Source of the DNA: Enterococcus caccae ATCC BAA-1240
GTDB lineage: Bacteria > Bacillota > Bacilli > Lactobacillales > Enterococcaceae
Length of the DNA stretch: 64,000 bases
Assembly (NCBI RefSeq): GCF_000407145.1
Contig: NZ_KE136473.1
Span: 62,001-126,000 of the forward strand
Reading direction: 5' to 3'
The position numbers were made by a program, and so were the translations under genes. The notes under the pieces were generated by a model. That model saw only the letters and a program-made list of their open reading frames with translations, did not search any database and was not told where the DNA came from. Positions 32,888 through 41,653 of the stretch are shown here, in pieces. The stretch's first letter is position 1; every line of letters starts with the position of its first letter.

Positions 32888-34006
32888 ATGGCAGTAGGAT
32901 GGCATCGTCCCACCAAGTTAGTGATCGATACACAGGCAATCAAGGAAAATGTTTGGAACGAAGTAAAACGAATGCCGCAAGGGTCTGAATTGTTTGCTGT
33001 AGTTAAGGCAAATGGTTATGGACACGGAGCTGTTCAAACAGCTAAGGCGGCCATCCTTGGAGGTGCTACAGGTTTTTGTGTAGCAATCTTAGATGAAGCG
33101 ATAGAACTACGCGAAGCCGGTATTACAGAGCCGATACTTATTTTAAGTATCGTGGATGTTTCTTACATAGACGTGCTGCTGAAATATGATTTATCTGTTA
33201 CAGTAGCAACTCAAGAATGGCTAGAGCAAGCAATCGATCGATTAAATCATATAGAAACGCAGGGACCATTAAAAATACATATAAAAGTCGATACAGGTAT
33301 GGGGCGTATTGGATTTACTACCCCAAAAACTGTAAAACAAGCAGTTGAATTAGCACAATCAACACAGCTGGTCGTTTGGGAAGGATTATTTACTCATTTT
33401 TCAACAGCAGATGAAAAAGACGTCAGCTATTTTGAAAAACAAACGCAACGCTTTCAAGCAGTCTTGTCAGCACTTTTTGAATTGCCGAAATATGTACATG
33501 TTAGCAATAGCGCAACAGCACTTTGGCATCCAGATAATGTGGGCAATATGATTCGCTTTGGTATAGCCATGTATGGACTGAATCCGTCAGGGCATATGTT
33601 ACCTGAAGTTTATCCTTTGAAGCCTGCGTTGAGTTTGGTATCACAATTGATTCACGTGAAAGAACTGGCAGCTGGGGAAGGTATTGGTTATGGAAATACC
33701 TATACGACAACGGAAAATGAATGGATAGGCACTATACCAATCGGTTATGCTGATGGTTGGTTGCGTCATTTACAAGGTTTTTCAGTACTAGTAAATGGTC
33801 AAAAGTGTGAAATTGTCGGAAGAATCTGTATGGATCAATGTATGATTCGATTACCAGAAAAAGTATCTGTAGGAACAACAGTAACATTGGTTGGACACGA
33901 TCATGGAGCGGATATCACACTACAGATGGTGGCAGACAAATTAGAGACAATCCACTACGAAGTAGCATGTACATTTTCAGATCGCATGCCAAGGGAGTAC
34001 AAATAG
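32888..34006 (+). CDS. alr: Alanine racemase
   Basis: PLP-dependent racemase of 372 aa supplying D-Ala to Ddl. The PLP lysine is in AVVKANGYGHGA (about residue 40) and the second catalytic Tyr is in EGIGYGNTYTT (about 263). RICMDQCMIRLP is the conserved C-terminal motif. The start follows AGAAAGAAGG. It forms an operon with acpS upstream and the mazF-type gene 15 bases downstream. Confidence 0.96.
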   Translation: MAVGWHRPTKLVIDTQAIKENVWNEVKRMPQGSELFAVVKANGYGHGAVQTAKAAILGGATGFCVAILDEAIELREAGITEPILILSIVDVSYIDVLLKYDLSVTVATQEWLEQAIDRLNHIETQGPLKIHIKVDTGMGRIGFTTPKTVKQAVELAQSTQLVVWEGLFTHFSTADEKDVSYFEKQTQRFQAVLSALFELPKYVHVSNSATALWHPDNVGNMIRFGIAMYGLNPSGHMLPEVYPLKPALSLVSQLIHVKELAAGEGIGYGNTYTTTENEWIGTIPIGYADGWLRHLQGFSVLVNGQKCEIVGRICMDQCMIRLPEKVSVGTTVTLVGHDHGADITLQMVADKLETIHYEVACTFSDRMPREYK

Positions 34007-34021
34007 AATAGGAGGCTTCAA

Positions 34022-34402
34022 ATGGTCAAAAGGGGTGACATATATTTTGCAGACTTATCCCCTGTTGTAGGATCAGAACAAGGGGGAGTACGTCCAGTAC
34101 TAGTCATACAAAATAATTTAGGTAATCATTTTAGCCCAACTATTATCGTAGCCGCAATTACAGCGAAAATGGCTAAACCAAAATTGCCAACACATATAGG
34201 CATCAACTCAGAAGAAACTGGAATTGAACGAGATTCGGTCATATTACTAGAACAGATCCGCACCATTGATAAAATACGTTTAAAAGAAAAAGTTTGCCAC
34301 TTAGGAATAGAAATCATGGATTCAGTAGACCGTGCATTGGGAGTTAGCGTAGGCATTTTCGAAGCTGAACTAGAAGAAGAAAATCTTGGTACATATCGGT
34401 AA
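34022..34402 (+). CDS. MazF/NdoA-type endoribonuclease toxin after alr
   Basis: mRNA interferase of 126 aa, close to B. subtilis NdoA (EndoA): RGDIYFADLSPVVGSEQGG, RPVLVIQNN, SPTIIVAAIT and ILLEQIRTIDK. In B. subtilis the antitoxin gene lies between alr and ndoA; here the toxin starts 15 bases after alr behind AGGAGG and no antitoxin ORF is present on either side. The C-terminus is about ten residues longer than the paralogue at 11411-11752, ending in an acidic Glu-rich stretch (EAELEEENLG). That tail could modulate activity, but this is speculation. Confidence 0.9.
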   Translation: MVKRGDIYFADLSPVVGSEQGGVRPVLVIQNNLGNHFSPTIIVAAITAKMAKPKLPTHIGINSEETGIERDSVILLEQIRTIDKIRLKEKVCHLGIEIMDSVDRALGVSVGIFEAELEEENLGTYR

Positions 34403-34811
34403 GGTTTCGCGCACTTGAGTTGAAAGCATAAGACATATCCAGTTTTTATAGACATTAGGATAGCTGGTTGCAACAACATAATCTTATATTGGATCATATT
34501 GTTATTTACTTATACGTTGTTATTTTTACTAAGTAGGAATTAAAAGTAAAAATGCGAACATTAAAAATTGTAAACTATAAATTAATAGAATAAAATTGCG
34601 ATTCCTTCATTGGAATAATAAAAAAACACTAAATTTTGATGCTTGAACTCTTATGTTTATTGACTTTTCGTTGCGTTTATAAAAAAAAGTTGGCAATAAC
34701 GTGACGTAATGTTACAATAAACTATGTATAATTGGGTAGAAAGTGGATAACTTTCAAAAAAGTAGATATATTTAGTGTTTTTTTATTAAGGGATAAAGGA
34801 GTTTATATTTG
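34403..34811. other. Intergenic stretch without recognisable gene
   Basis: About 400 AT-rich bases. A TATAAT at about 34725-34731 and the palindromic GTGACGTAATGTTAC just before it could be a promoter/operator for the next operon, but no good -35 is seen. I see no terminator hairpin after the mazF-type gene. Confidence 0.4.
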
Positions 34812-35513
34812 ATGACGATTTTTATGTTCGTACTAGTAGTACTATTGTTTCTTTTTTTCAGTTATCAGTTGTATGTACGATTCCAGTTGGAGAGCTTGGA
34901 TTCTGATAGTCCAAAAATGAAACGTAAGATCAATTTTTATAAATACCAAGAGAATAATCGATCATTATTATTTTTGATGATTGCAGCCATTATTTTTTGC
35001 TTAATACTTTTTGGGATACTTTACAATCAAGATACTTTAAGGAAAGATAATAAAGATTTACAATTGAAGATAGAAGAGATTAAAGAGAACAAAGGCACAG
35101 CTTCTGGTGCTGAAATTGAAAGTTACAAAGAGAACTCATTGAAATTAGCCGAATTTCCTTGGAAAAAAGTTGTAGAAAGTCGAGATGCTCAAGCACTAGA
35201 TAACTACGAACTTTCACTTTTAAGAGATTGGCAGCCCTTTTTCGGTGAAGCAAATGTGGCGATCATGATCAGTCAAAAGACAGAAACCTTGACTGTTTCT
35301 GTTTTTCCTACGGCATTGACATTTAATGATTTCCAAACAGCTGAAAAAAATATTGAAACGTTTATCAAAGAGTTGCAACCGGTGAAAGAAATCACGATGA
35401 TTGATTTTAACTTTACATATCGAGATAAAACAAACAAACTATCTAAACAGTCGATCGTTTATACAAGAGAGTCGAAAGACAGTAACTTAGAAAAAGTAGC
35501 ATTGGATAAATAA
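34812..35513 (+). CDS. Hypothetical membrane-anchored protein
   Basis: Unrecognised protein of 233 aa. One hydrophobic segment at the extreme N-terminus (FMFVLVVLLFLFFSYQLYV), a short cytoplasmic or loop stretch, a second segment at about residues 55-75 (LLFLMIAAIIFCLILFGILY), then a short coiled coil (LRKDNKDLQLKIEEIKENKG) and a globular domain of some 130 residues. AAAGGAG precedes ATG 34812 by ten bases; TTG 34809 is possible. It opens a four-gene run (this, coiled coil, LysM, lepB) that looks like a cell-envelope set. Confidence 0.7.
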   Translation: MTIFMFVLVVLLFLFFSYQLYVRFQLESLDSDSPKMKRKINFYKYQENNRSLLFLMIAAIIFCLILFGILYNQDTLRKDNKDLQLKIEEIKENKGTASGAEIESYKENSLKLAEFPWKKVVESRDAQALDNYELSLLRDWQPFFGEANVAIMISQKTETLTVSVFPTALTFNDFQTAEKNIETFIKELQPVKEITMIDFNFTYRDKTNKLSKQSIVYTRESKDSNLEKVALDK

Positions 35514-35547
35514 AGTAAGCTAGAAATAAAAGACGGGGTGTAAAAGC

Positions 35548-36903
35548 ATGGCAAAGAGACGGTTAATTAAAAAAATTAACGAGGTTTCAGAGGAAGAATT
35601 GACGCAAGAAGTAGAGTTCAATTCACCAGAGGAACAACGACCAGTTTCAGTAACGACAACAAACAATAGCAGCTTATTAGCTGAACAAGAACAAGAAATC
35701 ACACGTTTAAGAGAATTGATTGAAGAATATAGATTACAAGAGTCTGAATTTGAACAAAATAAAGAGGAAAACTTCCGTTTATCTCAACAAAACAAACAAC
35801 TAGTCCTAAAGGTTGAAAGCAACCAAAACGAGCTTGAGTTACTAAAAGAGAAAAATGATGACTTGGCAACCCAACTCAATCAAAAAGAAACAGAGATTTT
35901 TGAATTAGAAGATGTTCATGAATCCAATGATTCTTCAGAAGAAATTAATCATTTAAAAGCACAAATCGAAGAATTGAAAACAGAAAATATCCGTGGACAA
36001 GAACAAATTGCTAATCTAGAAACAGCACTTGTTGAAAAAGACCAAGCATTAGATGGACAAATTATTGAAAAAGAAAAAGAAATACAACAATTACAAGCAG
36101 ATTTAGCAGCCCGAGGAACGATCGGAGAAAAACAAGAAGCATTGGAGACGGTGAAGATGGAATTAGAAACATTGAATGAAAAACTTCAAACTACTGATAA
36201 AGAAAATCAAGAGTTAACACAAAAACTTGCTGATCTTCAAGCACAAATGCACCAATTACAACAAGAAAACCAAGAATTAAAAGAAAAAGAAATCAATTTA
36301 TCAACAACTAGCGATGCATCTGTTGATAACAGTCGTGTTGAAGAGTTGAAAAAAGAATTAGAGACTGTTCTAAAAGAAAAAAGTGATCTAGAAACAAATC
36401 TTGGCCGTATCCAAGGGTTAAATGATAAATATTCTATCCAAAAAAATGTGTTTGAGTCTGAACTAGCAGGTTTAAGAAGTATTTATAAAGAAAAAGAAGA
36501 AGAACTAGAAAACTTGAATGCTGAGCTTGAAACAATGCGTAACATGTCTACAACAGGTGAAGCCACTGGTACTCAATTAGCTGAGTTGCTACAAGCGAAA
36601 CAACAAATTAATGATTTACTGCTTAAAAACCAATCACTACAAGAAGAAGCGCTAAAATCGCAACAAGAAATCGGGGAAGTTATGGTTTCTGCTAAGAAAG
36701 AAGCGAACCGTATTATTAGTGAAGCACAAGTTGAAGCCAAACATATGGTCAACTCAGCTGAACTTGAAATGTTGAACATTGGGAACCGTGCGAAAAATAT
36801 TTCAAACGAAGTAGAAGAGTCTAAGAATGAAGTCATGACTATTTATCGTGAATTAGAGGAACGTTTAAGCAAATTATCACGTTTAGATAAAAGTGGAAAC
36901 TAA
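35548..36903 (+). CDS. Long coiled-coil protein
   Basis: Protein of 451 aa made almost wholly of heptad-repeat helix rich in Glu, Gln, Lys and Leu (residues about 45-380). An N-terminal basic MAKRRLIKKINE stretch precedes it, and a C-terminal part (KKEANRIISEAQVEAKHMV) resembles the tails of DivIVA/GpsB-like or V-type coiled-coil proteins. No signal peptide or membrane segment is seen. GGGGTG lies before the ATG. Because it sits between a membrane protein and a LysM wall protein, a cell-division or envelope scaffold role is plausible but unproven. Confidence 0.75.
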   Translation: MAKRRLIKKINEVSEEELTQEVEFNSPEEQRPVSVTTTNNSSLLAEQEQEITRLRELIEEYRLQESEFEQNKEENFRLSQQNKQLVLKVESNQNELELLKEKNDDLATQLNQKETEIFELEDVHESNDSSEEINHLKAQIEELKTENIRGQEQIANLETALVEKDQALDGQIIEKEKEIQQLQADLAARGTIGEKQEALETVKMELETLNEKLQTTDKENQELTQKLADLQAQMHQLQQENQELKEKEINLSTTSDASVDNSRVEELKKELETVLKEKSDLETNLGRIQGLNDKYSIQKNVFESELAGLRSIYKEKEEELENLNAELETMRNMSTTGEATGTQLAELLQAKQQINDLLLKNQSLQEEALKSQQEIGEVMVSAKKEANRIISEAQVEAKHMVNSAELEMLNIGNRAKNISNEVEESKNEVMTIYRELEERLSKLSRLDKSGN

Positions 36904-36935
36904 GCGATCAAAGATCGAATGAAGGGAAGAACAAT

Positions 36936-37301
36936 ATGAAAAATCGAATCAATAAAAAATATCTTACTCTGTTGATTTTTTCTGCAATATTGTTTAGTAC
37001 TGCTATTTACTTGAGTTCTAGTTCGTTCGTTTTAGGTGCTTCAGTGGGGGGCGAAACTGTCTCAGCTATTCCTATCCCGATTCCAGCAGCGCCAACAGCA
37101 GAAACACAAGATGCAGCAGCTGAAAAGGCTAGTACTGTAAGCAAGGAAAACGAACAACCTAAAGAAGTCTACCTTGTAAAAAAAGGTCAGACACTATGGG
37201 AAATTGCTCAAGAGTCAGGTGTATCGATCCAAACATTAATGAATAAAAATCAGCTTGGTAGTAGTGTTATTGTTGAGGGGCAAGAATTAGTAATGAATTG
37301 A
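36936..37301 (+). CDS. LysM domain protein, secreted or membrane-anchored
   Basis: Protein of 121 aa with an N-terminal hydrophobic helix (LTLLIFSAILFSTAIYLSSS), a Pro/Ala/Glu-rich linker and one C-terminal LysM repeat (YLVKKGQTLWEIAQESGVS ... VEGQELVMN) that binds peptidoglycan GlcNAc. There is no enzymatic domain, so it is probably a small wall-binding adaptor. GAAGGGAAG precedes the ATG. It lies 32 bases after the coiled-coil gene and is followed by a terminator-like hairpin at 37313-37356. Confidence 0.82.
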   Translation: MKNRINKKYLTLLIFSAILFSTAIYLSSSSFVLGASVGGETVSAIPIPIPAAPTAETQDAAAEKASTVSKENEQPKEVYLVKKGQTLWEIAQESGVSIQTLMNKNQLGSSVIVEGQELVMN

Positions 37302-37312
37302 TAGTGAGTTTA

Positions 37313-37356
37313 GGTGGGGGGAGCAAAACTCTAAGAGTTTTGTCCGCTCACTTTTT
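37313..37356 (+). terminator. Probable terminator after the LysM gene
   Basis: GTGGGGGGAGCAAAACTC and GAGTTTTGTCCGCTCAC pair imperfectly around TAA, followed by TTTTTC. Confidence 0.6.
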
Positions 37357-37470
37357 CATTAGTAAGAGAACTTGCTATAACGCTTTAATTCGCTAGCTTT
37401 TGTATGGAAAAATGGACAGCAGTCTGTTATCCTTAATTGAGAGTATTAATCGGTATGATTGAGGTGTATC

Positions 37471-38328
37471 ATGGATGAAATAAAGGAACGTTTTGAACGA
37501 CTAAAACGAAAACTAAAAAGGAAGTTCAATAAAAAACAAAAGGCGAAAAATTATAATAATAAAAAAAGAAAACCTACGCAATCTGGGAAGACAGGTACAA
37601 AAAAGAAGCGTCCTTTGCAACCTAGAGAACGAATTGAAGAAACACGGGAAGAACCTAAAATCAGTTCAAGACCGAGAGAAGTAGTAGGTAGAAAACCAAA
37701 ACCAGTCAAAAAAAATCAGAAAAAGAAAAGAATAACCAAAGAAGAATTTGAAAAAAGAAAAAAGAAAAAAAGAAAAGAAAACATTGTTGAAATCATTAAA
37801 TTTATGTTTCCAGTTGTATTGTTTGCAGTATTTGTTTTTTTCTTTATCTTAAATACGTCACCCCATATGGTTGACGGTGATTCGATGAAACCTACATTGC
37901 TTAACGGCGACCGTGTCATTGTTCGTCGTACAAAAGAACCAAAACGGTATGAAATCATTACCTTTAAACCTCCTGTGAAAAGTGAGTTTCAATATGTAAA
38001 ACGAATTATTGGAATGCCAGGCGATCTTGTTTGGACTGAAGGCAGCGACCTGTTTATCAATCATCAAGCTGAATCGCTACCTAAGGCTTCGGAACTATCA
38101 GCTGCAAGCGAATTGCCAGACGGAACGATTAAGATAAATCTATCAGAAGACAGCTTGGCCCAAATGTCACAATTGAAAAAAATTCCGAAAGGCTATTATT
38201 TCGTATTAGGCGATAATCGAAATAATTCTAGTGACAGTAGAACATTTGGTTTAGTTGAGGGACAGTCGATCGAAGGGGTTGTTTCCCTTAGATTTGCTCC
38301 TTTTAATAATATTGGATGGATTAAATAA
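37471..38328 (+). CDS. lepB: Signal peptidase I with long basic N-terminal extension
   Basis: Type I signal peptidase of 285 aa that cleaves exported preproteins. The catalytic Ser is in MVDGDSMKPTL (about residue 137), the Lys in FQYVKRIIGMPGD (about 177), and GDNRNNSSDSRTFG is the box E. One membrane anchor (FMFPVVLFAVFVFFFIL) precedes the catalytic domain. Unusually, about 105 residues rich in Lys/Arg come before the anchor (KKKRPLQPRER, KKNQKKKRITKEEF), where most Firmicutes enzymes have about 10-20. ATG 37471 follows GAGGTG. The extension would lie in the cytoplasm and might bind nucleic acid, acidic lipid or ribosomes. Confidence 0.92.
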   Translation: MDEIKERFERLKRKLKRKFNKKQKAKNYNNKKRKPTQSGKTGTKKKRPLQPRERIEETREEPKISSRPREVVGRKPKPVKKNQKKKRITKEEFEKRKKKKRKENIVEIIKFMFPVVLFAVFVFFFILNTSPHMVDGDSMKPTLLNGDRVIVRRTKEPKRYEIITFKPPVKSEFQYVKRIIGMPGDLVWTEGSDLFINHQAESLPKASELSAASELPDGTIKINLSEDSLAQMSQLKKIPKGYYFVLGDNRNNSSDSRTFGLVEGQSIEGVVSLRFAPFNNIGWIK

Positions 38329-38359
38329 AAAAACGATGAATTTTCATCGTTTTTTTGTT
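38329..38359 (+). terminator. Terminator after lepB
   Basis: AAAACGATGAA paired with TTCATCGTTTT, T7 tail; A-rich left flank. Confidence 0.88.
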
Positions 38360-38543
38360 TTTTTAATAAAATAGATGCTTTATAATTAGTACAACAACAA
38401 ATAAAAATAAATAAAAGAAGAGTATTATTTGCTCAATTTACACTTATTCTCATTATATTTAATAGGTATAAAGAAAACAGAGAACTTAAAGAGTATGTTC
38501 TCTGTTATAATTTTAATTAGTGATATATAGAACAAATGCTGTT

Positions 38544-40025
38544 TTAGCGTGTATCAATCAATTGAATAATCAGTTTTTCGATTTCATTCATGTCATAGCT
38601 GTTGCCGATATCAGAAAAAATATAGACTAATTCTTGTTTTTCAGAAATCGTTTCACTATAAATGTTGGAAAGTAATATATCATAGTGACTGTCTTCTTTG
38701 AAAGCTTCTGCTTTAATCGGATATTTATGACCTAAAACATTGGTCAAATGTTGAATCACTAATTCGCCAATGAATGGATTGAGTGAATGATAGACACCGA
38801 TGGCAATTTTTTCTTCATTTAATTCAGCAATATGATTTAATATGATTGTATAGTGGATTTCAGTGAATTTGTTTTTATAACTTCCTTTTTCACCATCTTG
38901 ATCAAACTTTTTAGTGGCAATATCCATTAATTCCAGCACTTCATTACCGGAAAACGGATGCCGATGTGCATTGACGATAGATTTTACTGTCCAATTATCA
39001 AATGCCAAGATAAAACCATCAAAATAATAAAGCAGAGAATGCAGTTGAAACAGTAGGTTTTCAATGTATAATAAACGAGCGGATGATGCATAGCTCGACA
39101 AATAGCCTTGTTGCTTTAGATATTTTAAGATTACTTTATTCATGTAGTTTAAGTAAGAACTTTCTCTACGTTGTTTTTCTGCCAATCTAAATGCAAAAGA
39201 GGAATTGGGTGAAAAATTATTCATAGAGCAAAAGAAGTCATAAAACATGTATGCTTCATAAATAGTATATGGACGGTCGATTTTTTTCATATATGTATGT
39301 AAGGCTAAATTAATTTCTTCAAATAACGGTCGATCAGGATAATCATAATTCGGACTGATGACTGGGTTATATTCTGTAGTCAGTCGCCTGAAGGATATTT
39401 TCATCCATAACTTGATTTGCAAAACTTCAGTCGGATCAAAGACTAAATTAAGGGATTCCTTTAAAATATCAACGAAACCAAGGTATTGATTAGCCGTTTC
39501 TTTTTCTAAGCTTGTCTTATCTTCAAAAAGAAACCAGAAAAAACTAAAGAAAAAGTAGCGGATCTGTTTTTCTTCTCCAATGAGTTTTCCGCGTTTGATT
39601 TGTAGACGAAACTCTTTTAAAAGATCATTTAGTTCAGTAATCTTTCGATAATACGTTGCAGAGCTTATCGCATAATTTAACTGGAAATAGTCGCAAGTCA
39701 ACTCACCTTTTGAAAACAACTGATTGACCATTTGAAATTTGATCGATTTTTCCAGAAAAAGGACAACAATCTTTTTTAATGGAAATGTTGGTTCTTTTTT
39801 CAAGAAGATATTTTCACCATGTAATGTTATTTCAACCTGCTTGTTCACTTCATTCTCTTCGAGAAAACTTTGTAGGAAGGATAAATATTCATTTAGTGTT
39901 GGTAAGCTAATTTGAAATTCACTGACTAGCTCGTTTTTTGTTGCGCGCCCTTGATTGTTGTATAAAAATAATAATATATCATTCATATAATCAAAAGGCT
40001 TTTCTAAAAAATCACGTTTTAGCAT
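38544..40025 (-). CDS. Mga-family helix-turn-helix regulator
   Basis: Transcription regulator of 493 aa in the Mga/AtxA-like group. N-terminal HTH at about residues 20-60 (GRATKNELVSEFQISLPTLNEY), a second HTH-like Mga segment at about 110-150 (LNYAISSATYYRKITELNDLL), then a long helical PRD-like region and a C-terminal EIIB-like portion (HYDILLSNIYSE). Mga-type proteins control virulence and carbohydrate genes in streptococci and enterococci. I use ATG 40025, preceded by GTGAGG; GTG 40034 is an alternative. The gene is divergent from the flavoenzyme at 40216, its most likely target. Confidence 0.82.
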   Translation of the reverse strand: MLKRDFLEKPFDYMNDILLFLYNNQGRATKNELVSEFQISLPTLNEYLSFLQSFLEENEVNKQVEITLHGENIFLKKEPTFPLKKIVVLFLEKSIKFQMVNQLFSKGELTCDYFQLNYAISSATYYRKITELNDLLKEFRLQIKRGKLIGEEKQIRYFFFSFFWFLFEDKTSLEKETANQYLGFVDILKESLNLVFDPTEVLQIKLWMKISFRRLTTEYNPVISPNYDYPDRPLFEEINLALHTYMKKIDRPYTIYEAYMFYDFFCSMNNFSPNSSFAFRLAEKQRRESSYLNYMNKVILKYLKQQGYLSSYASSARLLYIENLLFQLHSLLYYFDGFILAFDNWTVKSIVNAHRHPFSGNEVLELMDIATKKFDQDGEKGSYKNKFTEIHYTIILNHIAELNEEKIAIGVYHSLNPFIGELVIQHLTNVLGHKYPIKAEAFKEDSHYDILLSNIYSETISEKQELVYIFSDIGNSYDMNEIEKLIIQLIDTR

Positions 40026-40215
40026 AATAGACACCTCACTTTAAGGATACTTGATTCATAAGGAAATGGCAATACGCAACTTATAAAAAGAAATTTACTG
40101 CTTAATATTATTTTAAAAAAACGAATTTTTATATGAAATGTGATAGAATGTTGTTGTTATTTTGTATATATATAAATTTAGAGCTCCATATTTGATTGAA
40201 GGGAGAAGAACCTTA

Positions 40216-41559
40216 GTGAAAGTAATAATAATCGGTGCCTCTCATGGAGGCCTTCAAGCCGCATTAACATTAAAGAGATTAAATCCTCAAACTGAGGTTA
40301 TTCTAATTGAAAAAAGAAGTGAGATCAGTTTTGTTTCAAGTGGGATTATATTGAGAATGAATCAATTGGTTGATGAATTGGACAAAGTGAGATACCTCTC
40401 TTTGGAAGAGTTGACGAATCAAGGAGTAGATATTTTAATCAATGCCACAGTTAATACAATAAATCCTGAGAAAAAAACAATTGTTTATGAGGATGCTTCT
40501 AACCAGTCATTTGAACTGAGTTATGACAAGTTGATTTTAGCGACTGGCTCAAATCAATTTTCAACTAATCTGACATTACCAAGTAAAGATAAAGTAACGG
40601 TCTTTAAAAATTATCCTAGTTCTGTGGAAGTCTTAAGTAAATTGGAAAAGTCAAAATCAATCTCGATTGTCGGTGGTGGGTATATCGGGGTAGAATTGTG
40701 TGATGCACTGAAAGGACAAGGAAAAGAAATTCATTTGATCGAAAGCGCAGGTTCAGTTCTTTTTCGTTATTTAGACAAGGAAATTTCGTCGCTAATAGAA
40801 CAAAAGATCGTTGAGTCTGGCGTAAAAATTCATTTGAACGAAAGTGTTCTTGGTTTTTCAGGACTAGAGGAAGAGTTCTTTGTTACGCAAACAACCAATG
40901 AAGAAATTAGAAATGATTACGTCATCATAGCAGTGAATGCTCGTCCAGATAGTACTTTAGTCAAAGACTTTTTAGATCTAAATACTAATGGAACGATTCG
41001 TGTTGATGAGCACATGCGGACAAGTGATCCTGATATATTTGCTTTAGGAGACGTGATCTCTTATCCAGTTCGTAACAGCTATCGTAAATCTTTTATTCCT
41101 TTAGTGAATAATGTTGTTAGAAGCGCAACGGTTGCAGCGATGAACGTGTTGGGAAATACGATGAAGTATAATATGACGCAAAAGACAACCGCAACCAAAA
41201 TTTTTAATAGTTATGTCGCTAGTACAGGATTAACAGAGGAGGAAGCACGATTTGAAGGAATCGATGTTGAAAGCACCTTTTTAACATTACCATGTCAACT
41301 TCCTTATCTTGAGTTACAGGAAGAAGTACATATCAAATTGGTGTTTGAAAAAGGGTCGCACAAATTGATTGGAGGTCAATTGATGTCTGAAAAAGATATT
41401 ACACAATCAATCAACACATTGTCCTTAGCAATCGGTAAAGAGACAACATTAGAAGAATTGGTTACGATGGATTTTTATTTTAATCCAGGAATTAATCAGC
41501 CAATGGGCATCATTGGGCAAGCTGCATATGAGTTTTTAATTCAAAAGTATAGAAAGTAA
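40216..41559 (+). CDS. Npx/Nox-family FAD-dependent NADH oxidoreductase with Ser in place of Cys42
   Basis: Flavoprotein of 447 aa of the NADH peroxidase/oxidase/CoA-disulfide reductase family. The FAD Rossmann motif IIIGASHGGLQAA keeps His10; the NADH motif is SIVGGGYIGVELCDAL; PDIFALGDV binds FAD; the C-terminal dimer domain ends NPGINQPMGIIGQ. The redox Cys42 of the family (SFLSCG) reads ISFVSSG, so it is Ser42. Without it neither peroxide reduction nor disulfide chemistry is expected; engineered Cys42Ser Nox makes H2O2. GTG 40216 follows GAAGGGAGAAG; the frame open from 40162 has no such site. Probably controlled by the divergent Mga-like gene. Confidence 0.88.
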   Translation: MKVIIIGASHGGLQAALTLKRLNPQTEVILIEKRSEISFVSSGIILRMNQLVDELDKVRYLSLEELTNQGVDILINATVNTINPEKKTIVYEDASNQSFELSYDKLILATGSNQFSTNLTLPSKDKVTVFKNYPSSVEVLSKLEKSKSISIVGGGYIGVELCDALKGQGKEIHLIESAGSVLFRYLDKEISSLIEQKIVESGVKIHLNESVLGFSGLEEEFFVTQTTNEEIRNDYVIIAVNARPDSTLVKDFLDLNTNGTIRVDEHMRTSDPDIFALGDVISYPVRNSYRKSFIPLVNNVVRSATVAAMNVLGNTMKYNMTQKTTATKIFNSYVASTGLTEEEARFEGIDVESTFLTLPCQLPYLELQEEVHIKLVFEKGSHKLIGGQLMSEKDITQSINTLSLAIGKETTLEELVTMDFYFNPGINQPMGIIGQAAYEFLIQKYRK

Positions 41560-41653
41560 TTTTAATATTAGTACCCTTTTGAAATTATTGGGTAATTTGT
41601 CTGGACATAAGCATTTTTTAGAGAAAGATTACTAGATTAATTGGAGAAATAGT

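Noticed and set aside
34022-34402. Hidden antitoxin ORF between alr and the mazF-type gene
   Set aside because: Only 15 bases separate alr and the toxin start, leaving no room, and nothing suitable follows downstream.
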